64,000 nucleotides of DNA from an uncultured Prevotellaceae bacterium (GTDB taxonomy: Bacteria > Bacteroidota > Bacteroidia > Bacteroidales > Bacteroidaceae), in NCBI GenBank assembly GCA_902786665.1, contig CADADN010000046.1:1-64000 (forward strand). The letters run 5' to 3'. The position numbers and the translations under genes were made by a program. A model generated the notes under the pieces. The model ran no database searches. It saw nothing but the letters and a program-made list of their open reading frames with translations, and was not told where the DNA came from. Position 1 is the stretch's first letter; each line of letters starts with the position of its first letter. Below, in pieces: positions 45,451 to 54,444 of this stretch.

Positions 45451-46532
45451 TTCATCAATTTTGTTTTCAATGCTTCCACAATCTCCTCCGGCTCCGGGAC
45501 GATGCCGCCCAGGCGTCCGAAGTGTTCTACAGGCACTTTGCCGTTGATGGCAAGTTTCACGTCCTCCACCATCATTCCAGCGTTGATTTCAACCACGAGC
45601 ACTCCCTTCTTGCCACGGGAATATTCGACGACCTCATTGGTGGGGAATGGCCACACGGTGATGGGGCGCAGCAGTCCCACCTTGAGGCCTTCTGCACGTG
45701 CGATTTCGATGGCTTTCTCTGAGATGCGTGCCGCGCTGCCGAAGGCTACGATGAGGTATTCTGCATCCTCGCAGTGCATGGTCTCGTATCTCACTTCCTT
45801 TTCGCGTATCTCCTGGTACTTGGCTTGTAGATGGAGGTTCCTCACTTCCATCGCCTCAGGTTTCAGTTCCAAAGAGGTGATGATGTTGGGTTTCCTGTCT
45901 TTCTTCTTTCCGAAGGAGGCCCATGGGCATTGCTCCATCACCTCTTCGTCGGTGCGGCGGGGCTTTTGTGGCGGCAGCACGATTTTCTCCATCATCTGTC
46001 CGATGATGCCATCGGAAAGGATCATGGCCGGGTTGCGGTACTTGAATGCCAGTTCGAAGGCGAGGTCTACGAAGTCGGCCATCTCCTGCACTGAAGAGGG
46101 GCATAACGTGATGACGTAATAGTCGCCGTTGCCACCTCCTCTTGTGGCTTGGAAATAGTCGCTCTGCGAGGGTTGGATGGTACCCAGTCCGGGACCACCG
46201 CGTTGCACGTTGACGAATACACCGGGCAGTTCGGCTCCAGCCAAATAGGCGATGCCTTCCTGCATCAGCGCCACACCCGGGCTTGATGATGATGTGAGAG
46301 CTCTCTTTCCAGCTCCTGCGGCTCCATAGACCATGTTGATGGATGCCACTTCGCTCTCTGCTTGCACCACCACCATTCCGGTGGTTTCCCAGGGTTTGAG
46401 TGCGCAGAGGGTTTCAATGACCTCGCTCTGCGGTGTGATGGGGTATCCGAAATACCCGTCGGCTCCACAGCGAATGGCGGCATACGCTATCGCCTCGTTG
46501 CCTTTCATTAGGATTGCTTCTTGCTCAGCCAT
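45447..46532 (-). CDS. vorB: 2-oxoacid:ferredoxin oxidoreductase, alpha subunit (VorB-like)
   Basis: A 361-residue alpha subunit: MKGNEAIAYAAIRCGADGYFGYPITPQSEVIETLC is the pyrimidine-binding domain start, VVVQAESEVASINMVYGAAGAGKRALTSSSSPG the conserved middle, and KKGVLVVEINAGMMVEDVKLAINGKVPVEHFGRLGG the C-terminal domain. The symbol follows the usual Bacteroidales naming (3-methyl-2-oxobutanoate type), but KorA-type 2-oxoglutarate activity is equally possible. The ferredoxin gene lies 3 bp upstream. Confidence 0.9.
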   Translation of the reverse strand: MAEQEAILMKGNEAIAYAAIRCGADGYFGYPITPQSEVIETLCALKPWETTGMVVVQAESEVASINMVYGAAGAGKRALTSSSSPGVALMQEGIAYLAGAELPGVFVNVQRGGPGLGTIQPSQSDYFQATRGGGNGDYYVITLCPSSVQEMADFVDLAFELAFKYRNPAMILSDGIIGQMMEKIVLPPQKPRRTDEEVMEQCPWASFGKKKDRKPNIITSLELKPEAMEVRNLHLQAKYQEIREKEVRYETMHCEDAEYLIVAFGSAARISEKAIEIARAEGLKVGLLRPITVWPFPTNEVVEYSRGKKGVLVVEINAGMMVEDVKLAINGKVPVEHFGRLGGIVPEPEEIVEALKTKLMK

Positions 46533-46535
46533 CAG

Positions 46536-46769
46536 CTAATTCTCCATTTTTTTACGGTAGACAGTGATGCATCCGTCGGGGCATACGATGGCGCACGATG
46601 CGCAACCGATGCAGTTGTCGGGGTTGACAGCCTCGATGTAAGGGTATCCCGATACATTGACCTTCTTGTCAGCAAGTGCGATGACGCCTTTGTTGCAAGC
46701 TTCAATGCAGAGGGCGCAGCCTTTGCATCTATTCGTGTTTACCAAGATTTGACCTTTGATTTTACTCAT
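46536..46769 (-). CDS. 4Fe-4S ferredoxin, delta subunit of the oxidoreductase
   Basis: A 77-residue protein with two complete four-cysteine motifs, CKGCALCIEAC and CIGCASCAIVC, each continuing to NKG or PDG, so it binds two [4Fe-4S] clusters. It leads the oxidoreductase genes and passes electrons from the TPP subunit. Confidence 0.94.
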   Translation of the reverse strand: MSKIKGQILVNTNRCKGCALCIEACNKGVIALADKKVNVSGYPYIEAVNPDNCIGCASCAIVCPDGCITVYRKKMEN

Positions 46770-46808
46770 AATAATCTATTTTTCACCTTCCGCGAAGCGG
46801 GAATGTTG

Positions 46809-47006
46809 TTAAGGGTTGTAGTAGTCCTTGTGATAGAAGTTGAGGATGTCGTCGAGCATCTCCTTGGCCTGTACTGCTGGACTTTCCGGGTCGAGTGCGA
46901 TGGCCTCGAGGTAGTTGTTCAGCGCCATTTGCCAGTTGCCTTGGCGTCGGTATTCGTTGCCTTTCCGGTAGTATTCCTCAGCAGTCATCTTTTCTTGTTC
47001 CATCAC
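46809..47006 (-). CDS. Small tetratricopeptide-repeat protein
   Basis: A 65-residue protein with about one and a half TPR units (AEEYYRKGNEYRRQGNWQMALNNYLEAIALDPESPAVQ) and a conserved tail ILNFYHKDYYNP. Its start codon lies on the last base of folD (46809-47006 versus 47006), and it precedes the ferredoxin gene by 39 bp. Position between folD and the oxidoreductase subunits suggests an assembly helper, which is inference only. Confidence 0.85.
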   Translation of the reverse strand: MMEQEKMTAEEYYRKGNEYRRQGNWQMALNNYLEAIALDPESPAVQAKEMLDDILNFYHKDYYNP

Positions 47007-47899
47007 TATTGGTAATATTCTTTTTTTGCAGCGGCGAGAGTGTTCTTCATCAGCGAACAGATGGTCATGGGCCCCACTCCGCCGGGGACGGGGGTGATCA
47101 TCGATGCCTTGGCCGACACCTCGTCGAATTTCACGTCGCCGTTGAGCCGGTATCCGCTCTTGCGAGAGGGGTCTGGCACTCTCGTTGTACCCACGTCGAT
47201 GACGACGGCTCCCTCACGCACCATGTCGGCGGTGACGAAGTCGGGGCGCCCTATGGCGGCGATGATGATGTCGGCCTGCCGGCATTCCTCCTTCAGTGTT
47301 GCGGAGTGGCTGTGGCATACGGTCACCGTAGAGTCGCCAAGATGCTTCTGCAGCATCAGTTGTGCCATGGGTTTTCCCACGATGTTGCTGCGCCCGAGCA
47401 CGACGCATTTCTTTCCGCTGGTCTCCACGCCGTATCTGCGTAGGAGTGTGAGTATGCCGAGTGGCGTTGCGGAGATGAAGCAAGGCAGCCCGATGGCCAT
47501 CCTTCCCACGTTGATGGGGTGGAATCCGTCGACATCCTTCTTGTAGTCGATGGCCATGATGACCTTCTGTTCGTCGATGTGCCGGGGGAGGGGTAGTTGT
47601 ACGATGAATCCGTCGATGTCGGCGTCGGCATTGAGTTCCGCCACCTTGGAGAGCAGTTCCTCCTCCGTGACGTCGTCTTCGTAGCGGATGAGGGTTGATT
47701 TGAACCCGCAAGCTTCGCAGGCGAGCACCTTGTTTTTCACATAAGTCTCAGAGCCTCCGTCATGGCCTACCAGTATGGCGGCCAAATGGGGTTGTTTGCC
47801 ACCGTCGGCGACGATTTGTCTCACTTCTTCGGCTATTTCCTGCTTGATGGCAGCAGCCGTGGCTTTTCCGTCTATGAGGGTCATGGCTTCTTGTTTCAT
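47006..47899 (-). CDS. folD: Bifunctional methylenetetrahydrofolate dehydrogenase/cyclohydrolase
   Basis: A 297-residue enzyme interconverting methylene-, methenyl- and formyl-tetrahydrofolate. Signatures: the catalytic Tyr/Lys region [48 protein letters not shown] and the NADP loop [17 protein letters not shown], ending [19 protein letters not shown]. The start overlaps the ffh stop (ATGA). ATG 47884 (MTLIDGKA) is an alternative start. Confidence 0.96.
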   Translation of the reverse strand: MKQEAMTLIDGKATAAAIKQEIAEEVRQIVADGGKQPHLAAILVGHDGGSETYVKNKVLACEACGFKSTLIRYEDDVTEEELLSKVAELNADADIDGFIVQLPLPRHIDEQKVIMAIDYKKDVDGFHPINVGRMAIGLPCFISATPLGILTLLRRYGVETSGKKCVVLGRSNIVGKPMAQLMLQKHLGDSTVTVCHSHSATLKEECRQADIIIAAIGRPDFVTADMVREGAVVIDVGTTRVPDPSRKSGYRLNGDVKFDEVSAKASMITPVPGGVGPMTICSLMKNTLAAAKKEYYQ

Positions 47900-49242
47900 T
47901 GTGGCATTTTGGGCATTTTCCCACGCATGGCACCCATCATCATGTTCATCTTGGAGGTGTTGGTCACTGCCTGCATCATCTTGCGTGTCTGGTCAAACTG
48001 CTTCAGAAGCTTGTTCACCTCCTGTATGGTGGTGCCTGAGCCTTTGGCGATGCGCATGCGGCGGCTGGAGTTGAGGATTTGTGGGTTGGCGCGTTCCTGG
48101 GGGGTCATGCTTTGTATGATGGCCTCGATGCTCTTGAAGGCGTTGTCGTCGATGTCCACGTCCTTGATGGCCTTGCCCACGCCGGGAATCATCGATGCGA
48201 GGTCTTTCAGGTTGCCCATCTTCTTGATTTGCTGGATTTGCGACATAAAGTCGTTGAAGTCGAACTTGTTTTTCTGTATCTTCTTCACCAACTCCTGAGC
48301 TTCTTTCTCGTCGTATAGCTGCTGTGCACGCTCCACGAGGCTCACTACGTCACCCATACCGAGGATGCGGTCTGCCATTCGTGCCGGGTGGAAGACATCG
48401 ATGGCTTCCATCTTCTCTCCTGTGCCGATGAACTTGATGGGTTTGTTCACCACGGTGCGGATGGAGAGGGCGGCACCACCACGTGTGTCACCATCGAGTT
48501 TGGTGAGCACCACGCCGTCGAAGTCGAGTCTCTCGTTGAAGGTCTTGGCGGTGTTCACGGCGTCCTGGCCGGTCATGGAATCAACGACGAAGAGTGTCTC
48601 GTCGGGGTTGACGGCATTCTTCAGCTTCTCTATCTCACGCATCATGTCCTCGTCGATGGCGAGGCGTCCTGCTGTGTCGATGATGACGACGTCGCAGCCT
48701 TTGGCTTTCGCTTCGCGCAGGGCGTTGTTGGCGATGTCCACCACGTCCTTGTTGTCGGGCTCGCAATATACAGGAACGTCCACCTGTCCGCCAACCACTT
48801 GAAGCTGGTTGATGGCGGCAGGACGATAAACGTCGCAGGCGACGAGCATCGGCCGCTTGTGGTTCCTGGTCTTGAGCATGTTGGCAAGCTTGCCGCTGAA
48901 GGTTGTCTTACCTGAGCCTTGCAGTCCCGACATGAGGATGATGGCTGGTTTGCCTGTGAGGTTGAGTCCTACGGCTTCCCCTCCCATCAGCGTTGCCATC
49001 TCGTCGTGTACGAGTTTCACCAGCAACTGTCCAGGCTTCACGGCGGTGAGCACGTTCATGCCCAGAGCCTTCTCTTTCACGTCGTTGGTGAAGTTTTTCG
49101 CCACGTTGTAACTCACGTCGGCTTCCATCAGCGCCTTGCGGATGTCTTTCATCGTGGCTGCCACGTTGAGTTCGGTGATCTTTCCTTCACCTTTCAGGAT
49201 TTTGAACGAGCGTTCCAGTCTCTCGCTTAAGTTTTCAAACAT
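47896..49242 (-). CDS. ffh: Signal recognition particle protein Ffh
   Basis: A 448-residue GTPase that targets membrane proteins co-translationally. N domain to about 90, G domain with [40 protein letters not shown] and [14 protein letters not shown], and a methionine-containing M domain from about 300 ([39 protein letters not shown]). It is the first gene of the ffh-folD-TPR-oxidoreductase run. A TAATTTTG -7 element (49348-49341, minus) lies upstream, with a CTATAGA-type repeat array (49270-49337) in the leader. Confidence 0.96.
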   Translation of the reverse strand: MFENLSERLERSFKILKGEGKITELNVAATMKDIRKALMEADVSYNVAKNFTNDVKEKALGMNVLTAVKPGQLLVKLVHDEMATLMGGEAVGLNLTGKPAIILMSGLQGSGKTTFSGKLANMLKTRNHKRPMLVACDVYRPAAINQLQVVGGQVDVPVYCEPDNKDVVDIANNALREAKAKGCDVVIIDTAGRLAIDEDMMREIEKLKNAVNPDETLFVVDSMTGQDAVNTAKTFNERLDFDGVVLTKLDGDTRGGAALSIRTVVNKPIKFIGTGEKMEAIDVFHPARMADRILGMGDVVSLVERAQQLYDEKEAQELVKKIQKNKFDFNDFMSQIQQIKKMGNLKDLASMIPGVGKAIKDVDIDDNAFKSIEAIIQSMTPQERANPQILNSSRRMRIAKGSGTTIQEVNKLLKQFDQTRKMMQAVTNTSKMNMMMGAMRGKMPKMPQ

Positions 49243-49269
49243 CTTTTTATTCTTCTATTTTTTTTCTTG

Positions 49270-49337
49270 AGTTTTCTATACAAACCATAGAGGCTATAGA
49301 GACTGTGGTGACTATAGAAACTATGGCATACTATGGG
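49270..49337. repeat. CTATAGA/CTATGG-type array in the ffh leader
   Basis: Degenerate 9-10-bp units (ACCATAGAGG, CTATAGAGA, CTATAGAAA, CTATGGCAT, CTATGGGG). It would be transcribed if the -7 element at 49341-49348 is used. Confidence 0.75.
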
Positions 49338-49442
49338 GATGCAAAATTAGGAAAAAAAAGGCAAATAATGGCTCTTTTGCGTGTTTTTTTGCACTAAAGG
49401 TGGTAAAAGGTGGTTTCGGAGTGATTGGAGTGGTCGGAGTAG

Positions 49443-50381
49443 TCATAGCTCCCATCTTGCGATGAGTGGCAGGTGGTCGCTGTATCCTCGATGATATCTT
49501 TTACCGACGAAAGTGCGGAAGGGTTGCACCCCGCCGTATTTCTCATCTTCTTCGATCAGGAAAGACACGTCAAGGATGAAGCAGTCGTGCATCCGGTTGT
49601 TGATGTCCTCGCTGACGAGGATGTGGTCGAGGCTTCCCCATCTGCCTTGGTGTTTGTAGGTGCCACGTGCGCCGTTCCTGCCTTTTGCGTTGCGTGAGAC
49701 GTGCTTCATTTGGTGTTGCTCGATTATGTCCACCATGCCGCCGTCATCCAGGTCGTTGAAGTCACCTGCCACGACGATGTCAGCCCCGGGCGAGGTGTTG
49801 TGGATGGAGTCTATGGCCTCCACGATGCGCTGTGCCACGCGCATGCGGTAGGGTTGTGTTGCCTTGGCTCCACTCACGCGGCTTGGTGCATGTACGACGA
49901 ATACGTGGAGGGTGTCTGTCACTCCTGTCAGCCCTTTGGCGTAAAGGATATCGCGTGTGGCGTGCTTGCCTTGAGGTGGTATGACACACAGGGCACGACT
50001 GTCGAGCAGGCGGAAGGAAAACGGTGAATATAGCAAAGCCACGTCGATGCCGCGTTCATCGTCTGAGTTGGTCATCACATACTGGTATCCTGCGTTGCGG
50101 AGGGGCGAGCGTGTGGTGAGGTCGTGCATCACGCTGTCGTTCTCCACCTCGGTCAATGCCACAAGGTCGGGGAGTGTCCATTCGTCGCCTTCTCCACCAC
50201 AGGCTATGATTTCCTGGGCTATGCCGTTCACCTTGCGCCAATATTTTCCCTTATCCCACTTGCGAGTGCTGGTGGGAAGGAACTCATGATCGTTCTTCCC
50301 CTCGTCGTGTGTGTAGTCGAAGAGGTTCTCGCAGTTGAGTTCAACAAACGTGAACAGCGTGGCTAAGAGGATGCTGAGCAT
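49443..50381 (-). CDS. Secreted endonuclease/exonuclease/phosphatase family protein
   Basis: A 312-residue EEP-fold protein with a signal-peptide-like start (MLSILLATLFTFVE). Motifs: LNCENLFDYTHDEGKNDHEF, DLVALTEVENDSVMHDL (metal-binding Glu), VVHAPSR, VVAGDFNDLDDGG (catalytic), LDHILVSEDI and YSDHLPLIARW (catalytic Asp-His). The frame remains open upstream to 50540, but those 53 codons translate the 9-bp array (SDYSDHSDH) and are rejected. It is distinct from the membrane-anchored EEP protein at 31760. Probably a nuclease or phosphodiesterase exported from the cytoplasm. Confidence 0.88.
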   Translation of the reverse strand: MLSILLATLFTFVELNCENLFDYTHDEGKNDHEFLPTSTRKWDKGKYWRKVNGIAQEIIACGGEGDEWTLPDLVALTEVENDSVMHDLTTRSPLRNAGYQYVMTNSDDERGIDVALLYSPFSFRLLDSRALCVIPPQGKHATRDILYAKGLTGVTDTLHVFVVHAPSRVSGAKATQPYRMRVAQRIVEAIDSIHNTSPGADIVVAGDFNDLDDGGMVDIIEQHQMKHVSRNAKGRNGARGTYKHQGRWGSLDHILVSEDINNRMHDCFILDVSFLIEEDEKYGGVQPFRTFVGKRYHRGYSDHLPLIARWEL

Positions 50382-50399
50382 GGTGGTAGGGGGGCTTAC

Positions 50400-50520
50400 C
50401 TGGTCGGAGTGGTCGGAGTGGTCTGAGTAATCGGAGTGGTCGGAGTGGTCTGAGTAATCTGAGTAATCGGAGTAATCGGAGTAATCGGAGTGGTCGGAGT
50501 GATAGGGGGGCGGAGTGGTC
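50400..50520. repeat. 9-bp CGGAGTGGT/CTGAGTAAT tandem array
   Basis: About thirteen copies of a 9-bp unit varying only as CGGAGTGGT, CTGAGTAAT, CGGAGTAAT. It lies between the endonuclease gene and the terminator of the upstream peptide gene. Because the period is a multiple of three it creates a false N-terminal coding extension. Confidence 0.95.
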
Positions 50521-50568
50521 GGAGAATTGTGGGTGATCAATAAAAAGGCGGGTATGAATGGCAGGTAG

Positions 50569-50601
50569 AAAAAACCTCCCCGCGTAATTCACGCGGGGAG
50601 G
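50569..50601 (-). terminator. Terminator after the 60-residue peptide gene
   Basis: CCTCCCCGCGT / ACGCGGGGAGG perfect 11-bp stem with AATTC loop; six T follow on the minus strand. Confidence 0.93.
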
Positions 50602-50624
50602 TTGTGTATCAGAGATGTGATTGT

Positions 50625-50807
50625 TTATTCTGCTTCTTCATCCCAGAGGCTCTTCTTGGCGTCAGCACCTGCGCCGCCATCGCCGTCAGGACCGCCCCAA
50701 CCAGCACCACTACCATCACCCATATCACCGATAACAGTGTCTGCCATGATGGCTTCGATCTTCATAGCTCTCACTTTGCAAGTGGGGTTGATATATGTCT
50801 TTTTCAT
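50625..50807 (-). CDS. 60-residue MKKTYINPTC-type peptide
   Basis: A small protein beginning MKKTYINPTCKVRAMKIEAI, then a Gly/Asp-rich stretch (GDMGDGSGAGWGGPDGDGG) and an acidic end (KKSLWDEEAE). Short proteins beginning MKK.YI.P are frequent in Prevotella and Bacteroides and have no assigned function. The conserved leader-like start plus variable Gly-rich core recalls a precursor peptide, but no modifying enzyme or peptidase transporter is beside it. It lies 39 bp downstream of the cohesin-like secreted protein and shares its transcript, and a strong terminator follows. Confidence 0.7.
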   Translation of the reverse strand: MKKTYINPTCKVRAMKIEAIMADTVIGDMGDGSGAGWGGPDGDGGAGADAKKSLWDEEAE

Positions 50808-50846
50808 TTTCTTTTTCGTTTTTAATTGTTAGACATGTTTGACAGG

Positions 50847-52145
50847 TTATTTAACAACCACTTTCTTGTTATTCACGATGTAGACGCCTCTTGGCAACTT
50901 GTTCATCACGTTCTCCGCCTTGCCCATGTAAGTGCCGTTCACGCTGTAGACGTCGCCAGTGACAATCTCTTTGCCATTGATGTTGATACCTTCGATGTCG
51001 GTAGCCTCGCCGTCAACAGAGAAGGTGAAGTTTGCTTCTCCTGCACCATACTCATATCCTGCAATCTCGAAATATCCGCGGAAAGCGTTGATCTTGGAGC
51101 TGCCAGTGGACACGAAGAATTTGTTGTCGCGGAGGAAGAGGCAGTTCTCAGGAACCTCGGTCTCAGCCTTGAGTGTACCGTACATGGTAGCGTAAACCTT
51201 ACGCTGTTTGCCGACCTTGCCGTTGTCATATTCAATATATGCACTCTCTTCGTCGGCGTCAACCAGTACGTCCTTCACGATGAACTCGTCGATAGCTTTG
51301 CTGACCTTGATGACATAAGGATAATTCTTCATAAGACCTTCGTTTGCTGCGTCAACAGCTTCGAACTCAACTACGTAAGCATCTTTGTCATTGAAGTTAT
51401 AGTCGATGAACTCAGCCACCTTGACGTCCTCGCCGAAAGCTTCTTTCACTTGGTCGCCAGTCATATCGAACGGCAGAGTGAGGGTTGACCAAACGTCCTT
51501 CTTGATGGTGCGCTGCACGGTCACGTCCTCAGGCATTTCGGAAGCCACGGGAATGTTGGGGTCGGTGTCAGCAAGAATTCTTGTGGTGTAAGGAATGACG
51601 TTGAGAGTCATGGTAATCGGGTTGCAGTGCCATGACTGACCGGTCTTCATATCGGCAAGCTCGCAGTGAGTGGTGGTGAAGGAATATTGACCCTCTGCCA
51701 CATTCTCGTCACACTCTACATAGAAGGTGAACAGTTCGAGTCCTTCACCTGTCGGCATGTCGTCAGTTGCCATCTGGAAGCCCATATAGCAGCATGTTGG
51801 TGCGTTTTCCTCACCATTGTCATACCTCTCGCTGGTCTTCAATTCCATTTCAGGGTTGTGAGCTGCGAGTTCAGGACCCAGTTTTCCAACTGCGCCGTCA
51901 ACCACACCTCTTTTGAATCCGTCGGGGAGCACGAATTCCACTTGGAATCCTCTAAAGATTTGGGTTGCACCTGCATTGTAGTAGACTGTAACGGCAACCG
52001 TTTTGCTCGGCATCACGTCAACACTCTCTACTTGGTAGTAGATGTCACCTTCAGCTGGATCATAAGCAGCTGGTTCGTTTTGAGCCATCATGTTGCCCGT
52101 GAAGGCAAAGAGGCACATTGCAAATAATAGTAGTTTCTTTTTCAT
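50847..52145 (-). CDS. Secreted cohesin-like protein with T9SS-like C-terminal domain
   Basis: A 432-residue protein: signal peptide (KKLLLFAMCLFAFTGNMMAQ), an N-terminal beta-sandwich of about 150 residues resembling the cohesin/carbohydrate-module fold (KTVAVTVYYNAGATQIFRGFQVEFVLPDGF, EGQYSFTTTHCELADM), a middle region of unknown type (KKDVWSTLTLPFDMTGDQVKEAFG), and an end GDVYSVNGTYMGKAENVMNKLPRGVYIVNNKKVVVK-like stretch (written here in parts: GDVYSVNGTYMG, LPRGVYIVNNKKVVVK) typical of type IX secretion sorting domains. It is likely surface-exposed. The cohesin assignment is weak and rests on pattern only. Confidence 0.7.
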   Translation of the reverse strand: MKKKLLLFAMCLFAFTGNMMAQNEPAAYDPAEGDIYYQVESVDVMPSKTVAVTVYYNAGATQIFRGFQVEFVLPDGFKRGVVDGAVGKLGPELAAHNPEMELKTSERYDNGEENAPTCCYMGFQMATDDMPTGEGLELFTFYVECDENVAEGQYSFTTTHCELADMKTGQSWHCNPITMTLNVIPYTTRILADTDPNIPVASEMPEDVTVQRTIKKDVWSTLTLPFDMTGDQVKEAFGEDVKVAEFIDYNFNDKDAYVVEFEAVDAANEGLMKNYPYVIKVSKAIDEFIVKDVLVDADEESAYIEYDNGKVGKQRKVYATMYGTLKAETEVPENCLFLRDNKFFVSTGSSKINAFRGYFEIAGYEYGAGEANFTFSVDGEATDIEGININGKEIVTGDVYSVNGTYMGKAENVMNKLPRGVYIVNNKKVVVK

Positions 52146-52388
52146 ATCTTAAAAGTTTTGATAATAATGTATCGTGACCTGTTGGTGTGCTTGTAGTTTT
52201 AGGTGATATATATAAGAAAACTGTTTGCCTCGGGTCGTTATAAAACCTTTGGCGGTGCAAATATAAGAAAAATTTTTCATTCACCAATTTTTTTCCCCAT
52301 TATTTTCACAAAAAAAGTGAAAAAAAAGTTTGGATTAGTTTTTTTCGCGCTCAATTTTGTATATTTCTTGCATTCTCGCTTAAGATTG

Positions 52389-53195
52389 TCATTTTTGCCT
52401 TTTTGTGTCGAGGTCAAGGTCGCGTTTCACGTTGGCCCTGATTTTGGTGAGGTATGCTGCCATTCCGTCTGCATCCTTGTTGTCGATGATCTGGAGAAGT
52501 TCCTTCAGTTCGGTGCGTATCTGTGCCACCTGGTCATGGGTGTATGGGTTGAAGAGGATTTCCTGCAAGAGGTAGTCGTCTTCGGTGAGCACGCCTTTTG
52601 CTATGCGCATGTGTCTTTTGAAGGTGGTGCCAGGAGCGTCCTGGTGTTTCATCACGGCAGCGAAGACGAAAGTGCTCACGAAGGGGATGCTGAGTGAGTA
52701 GGCCACGGTGCGGTCGTGCTCTTCAAAGGTGTACTCATAGATGTTGAGGTCAAGCCTGCGGTAGAGGTCCTTGAAGAAGATTCTTCCCATGTAGTCACCC
52801 TCGCTGATGATGATGGCGTTCTCCTCGGAGAGTTGTTGGAGGTTGGCGAAGGTGGGTCCGAACATGGGGTGTGTGGAGACATATCGTCTTCCCGACTTCT
52901 CGTAGTATTCCTTCAGCCCCGTCTTCACTGATGCGATGTCGCTGATGATGCAGTCGGCGGGAAGGTAGGGCGTCACCTCGTCGAAGGCCGGGATGGTGTA
53001 TTTCACGGTGACGGCGTTGATGACCAATTCCGGACTGAATTCTTTTATCTCTTCCAACTTGGTGAACCGTTGCGTGTTGTAGGTGAACCTCATGCGTTTC
53101 GGGTCTTTCTCATACACGGCGGTTTCATGGTCGAAACTCAGCAGGTCGAGGAAGAAACTCCCCATTTTCCCTGCTCCCAATACCAATATTCTCAT
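52389..53195 (-). CDS. tyrA: Prephenate dehydrogenase
   Basis: A 268-residue TyrA-family enzyme making 4-hydroxyphenylpyruvate for tyrosine synthesis. Nucleotide loop VLGAGKMGSFFLDLL, the conserved SDIASVKTGLKEYYE, and STHPMFGPTFANLQQLSEENAIIISEG with the catalytic His. No ACT or chorismate mutase domain is fused. Last gene of the aromatic operon. An array of GAATAACG units (53223-53318) separates it from the DAHP synthase gene. Confidence 0.92.
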   Translation of the reverse strand: MRILVLGAGKMGSFFLDLLSFDHETAVYEKDPKRMRFTYNTQRFTKLEEIKEFSPELVINAVTVKYTIPAFDEVTPYLPADCIISDIASVKTGLKEYYEKSGRRYVSTHPMFGPTFANLQQLSEENAIIISEGDYMGRIFFKDLYRRLDLNIYEYTFEEHDRTVAYSLSIPFVSTFVFAAVMKHQDAPGTTFKRHMRIAKGVLTEDDYLLQEILFNPYTHDQVAQIRTELKELLQIIDNKDADGMAAYLTKIRANVKRDLDLDTKRQK

Positions 53196-53222
53196 GTCTT
53201 TTGTTATTTTATTTGGAGTTTG

Positions 53223-53318
53223 CGGAATAACGAAAAAATGAAAATTGCGGAATAACGTTATAACGGAATAACGTTATAACGAAATAACGGAATAACGAAA
53301 TAACGAAATAACGAAATC
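53223..53318. repeat. 7-9-bp ATAACGGA-type array within the aromatic operon
   Basis: Copies of GGAATAACG, TTATAACG and AAATAACG between the tyrA start and the stop of the preceding gene. Confidence 0.85.
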
Positions 53319-53338
53319 CTCAACAGCTTCTTCCATTA

Positions 53339-54409
53339 TCAATCTTTCCTGCTCAATATTTCCATCTGTTGCCTGACGCTCTCCTCGTGTACGCTTTCGA
53401 AGACTTTTTTCACGAATTCAGAGCCCATGCCGCAGAGTGCTCCTTGTGCGCCTCGCTTGTCAAGGATTTCTCCGTATCTGGTGGGTTGCAGCACGGTCAT
53501 GTTGTGCTCCTTCTTGTACTGGCCTATTTCGCGGCAGACGCGCATTCTCTTGGCGAGGAGGTCCATCAGTTGGTTGTCCAGTTCATCGATTTGCTTTCGC
53601 AGTTCGTGAATGCCCTCCGTGGTGACCTTCTCGTCGCGTATGACGAGCAGCGAGAGGATGTAGTCGAGGATGTCGGGTGTGACTTGTTGCTTGGCGTCGC
53701 TCCATGCCCTGTCGGGGTCGCAGTGTGACTCTACGAGCAGTCCGTCGAACCCGAGGTCCATTGCCTGCTGGCATAGCGGGGCTACTAGTTCCCGCCTTCC
53801 TCCGATGTGGCTGGGGTCGCAGATGATGGGCAGGTTGGGGATGCGGCGCCTCAGTTCGATGGGAATCTGCCACATGGGGAGGTTCCTGTATATTTTCTTG
53901 TCATAGCTGGAGAATCCCCGATGCACGGCGGCGAGTTTCTTGACCCCGGCTTGGTTGATGCGTTCCAAGGCCCCGATCCACAGTTCGAGGTCGGGGTTGA
54001 CGGGATTTTTCACCAAAACGGGTTTTTCCACTCCTTTTAGTGAGTCGGCGAGTGCCTGCATGGCAAAGGGGTTGGCAGAGGTGCGTGCACCAATCCAAAG
54101 GATGTCGATGTCGTATTCGAGGGCTATCCTGACATGCTCGGGCGTTGCCACTTCCGTTGCGACGAGCATTCCAGTCTCGTTCTTCACGCGTTTGAGCCAT
54201 GGCATGGCTTTTTCTCCTTGTCCCTCGAATCCTCCGGGCTTGGTTCTTGGTTTCCACACGCCGGCCCTGAACATGTGGCATCCTTTCATGGCCAGTTGCG
54301 TGGCGGTGGTCATCACTTGCTCTTCGGTTTCTGCCGAGCATGGTCCTGCGATTACTATTGGGCGTTCATGGTCGCTGGGGAGGTGTAGTGGTTGAAGGTT
54401 GAGTTCCAT
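53339..54409 (-). CDS. Bifunctional 3-deoxy-7-phosphoheptulonate synthase / chorismate mutase (type II)
   Basis: A 356-residue fusion. Residues about 1-260 are a DAHP synthase of the KDO8P-synthase-like class (VIAGPCSAETEEQV, FRAGVWKPRTKPGGFEGQG, CDPSHIGGRRELVAPLCQQAMDLGFDGLLVESHCDPDRAWSDAKQQVTP); residues about 270-350 are an AroQ chorismate mutase (IHELRKQIDELDNQLMDLLAKRMRVCREIGQYKKEHNM-type helix bundle). It couples the first shikimate step to the branch point toward Phe and Tyr, and the fused mutase domain commonly mediates feedback inhibition. Confidence 0.95.
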   Translation of the reverse strand: MELNLQPLHLPSDHERPIVIAGPCSAETEEQVMTTATQLAMKGCHMFRAGVWKPRTKPGGFEGQGEKAMPWLKRVKNETGMLVATEVATPEHVRIALEYDIDILWIGARTSANPFAMQALADSLKGVEKPVLVKNPVNPDLELWIGALERINQAGVKKLAAVHRGFSSYDKKIYRNLPMWQIPIELRRRIPNLPIICDPSHIGGRRELVAPLCQQAMDLGFDGLLVESHCDPDRAWSDAKQQVTPDILDYILSLLVIRDEKVTTEGIHELRKQIDELDNQLMDLLAKRMRVCREIGQYKKEHNMTVLQPTRYGEILDKRGAQGALCGMGSEFVKKVFESVHEESVRQQMEILSRKD

Positions 54410-54444
54410 TGTCTTTTCTTTTTGGTGTATGTTGTGGTGGGTTG

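Noticed and set aside
50382..50540. N-terminal extension of the endonuclease frame (SDYSDHSDH repeats)
   Set aside because: It is a translation of the 9-bp intergenic array, and the signal peptide begins at ATG 50381.
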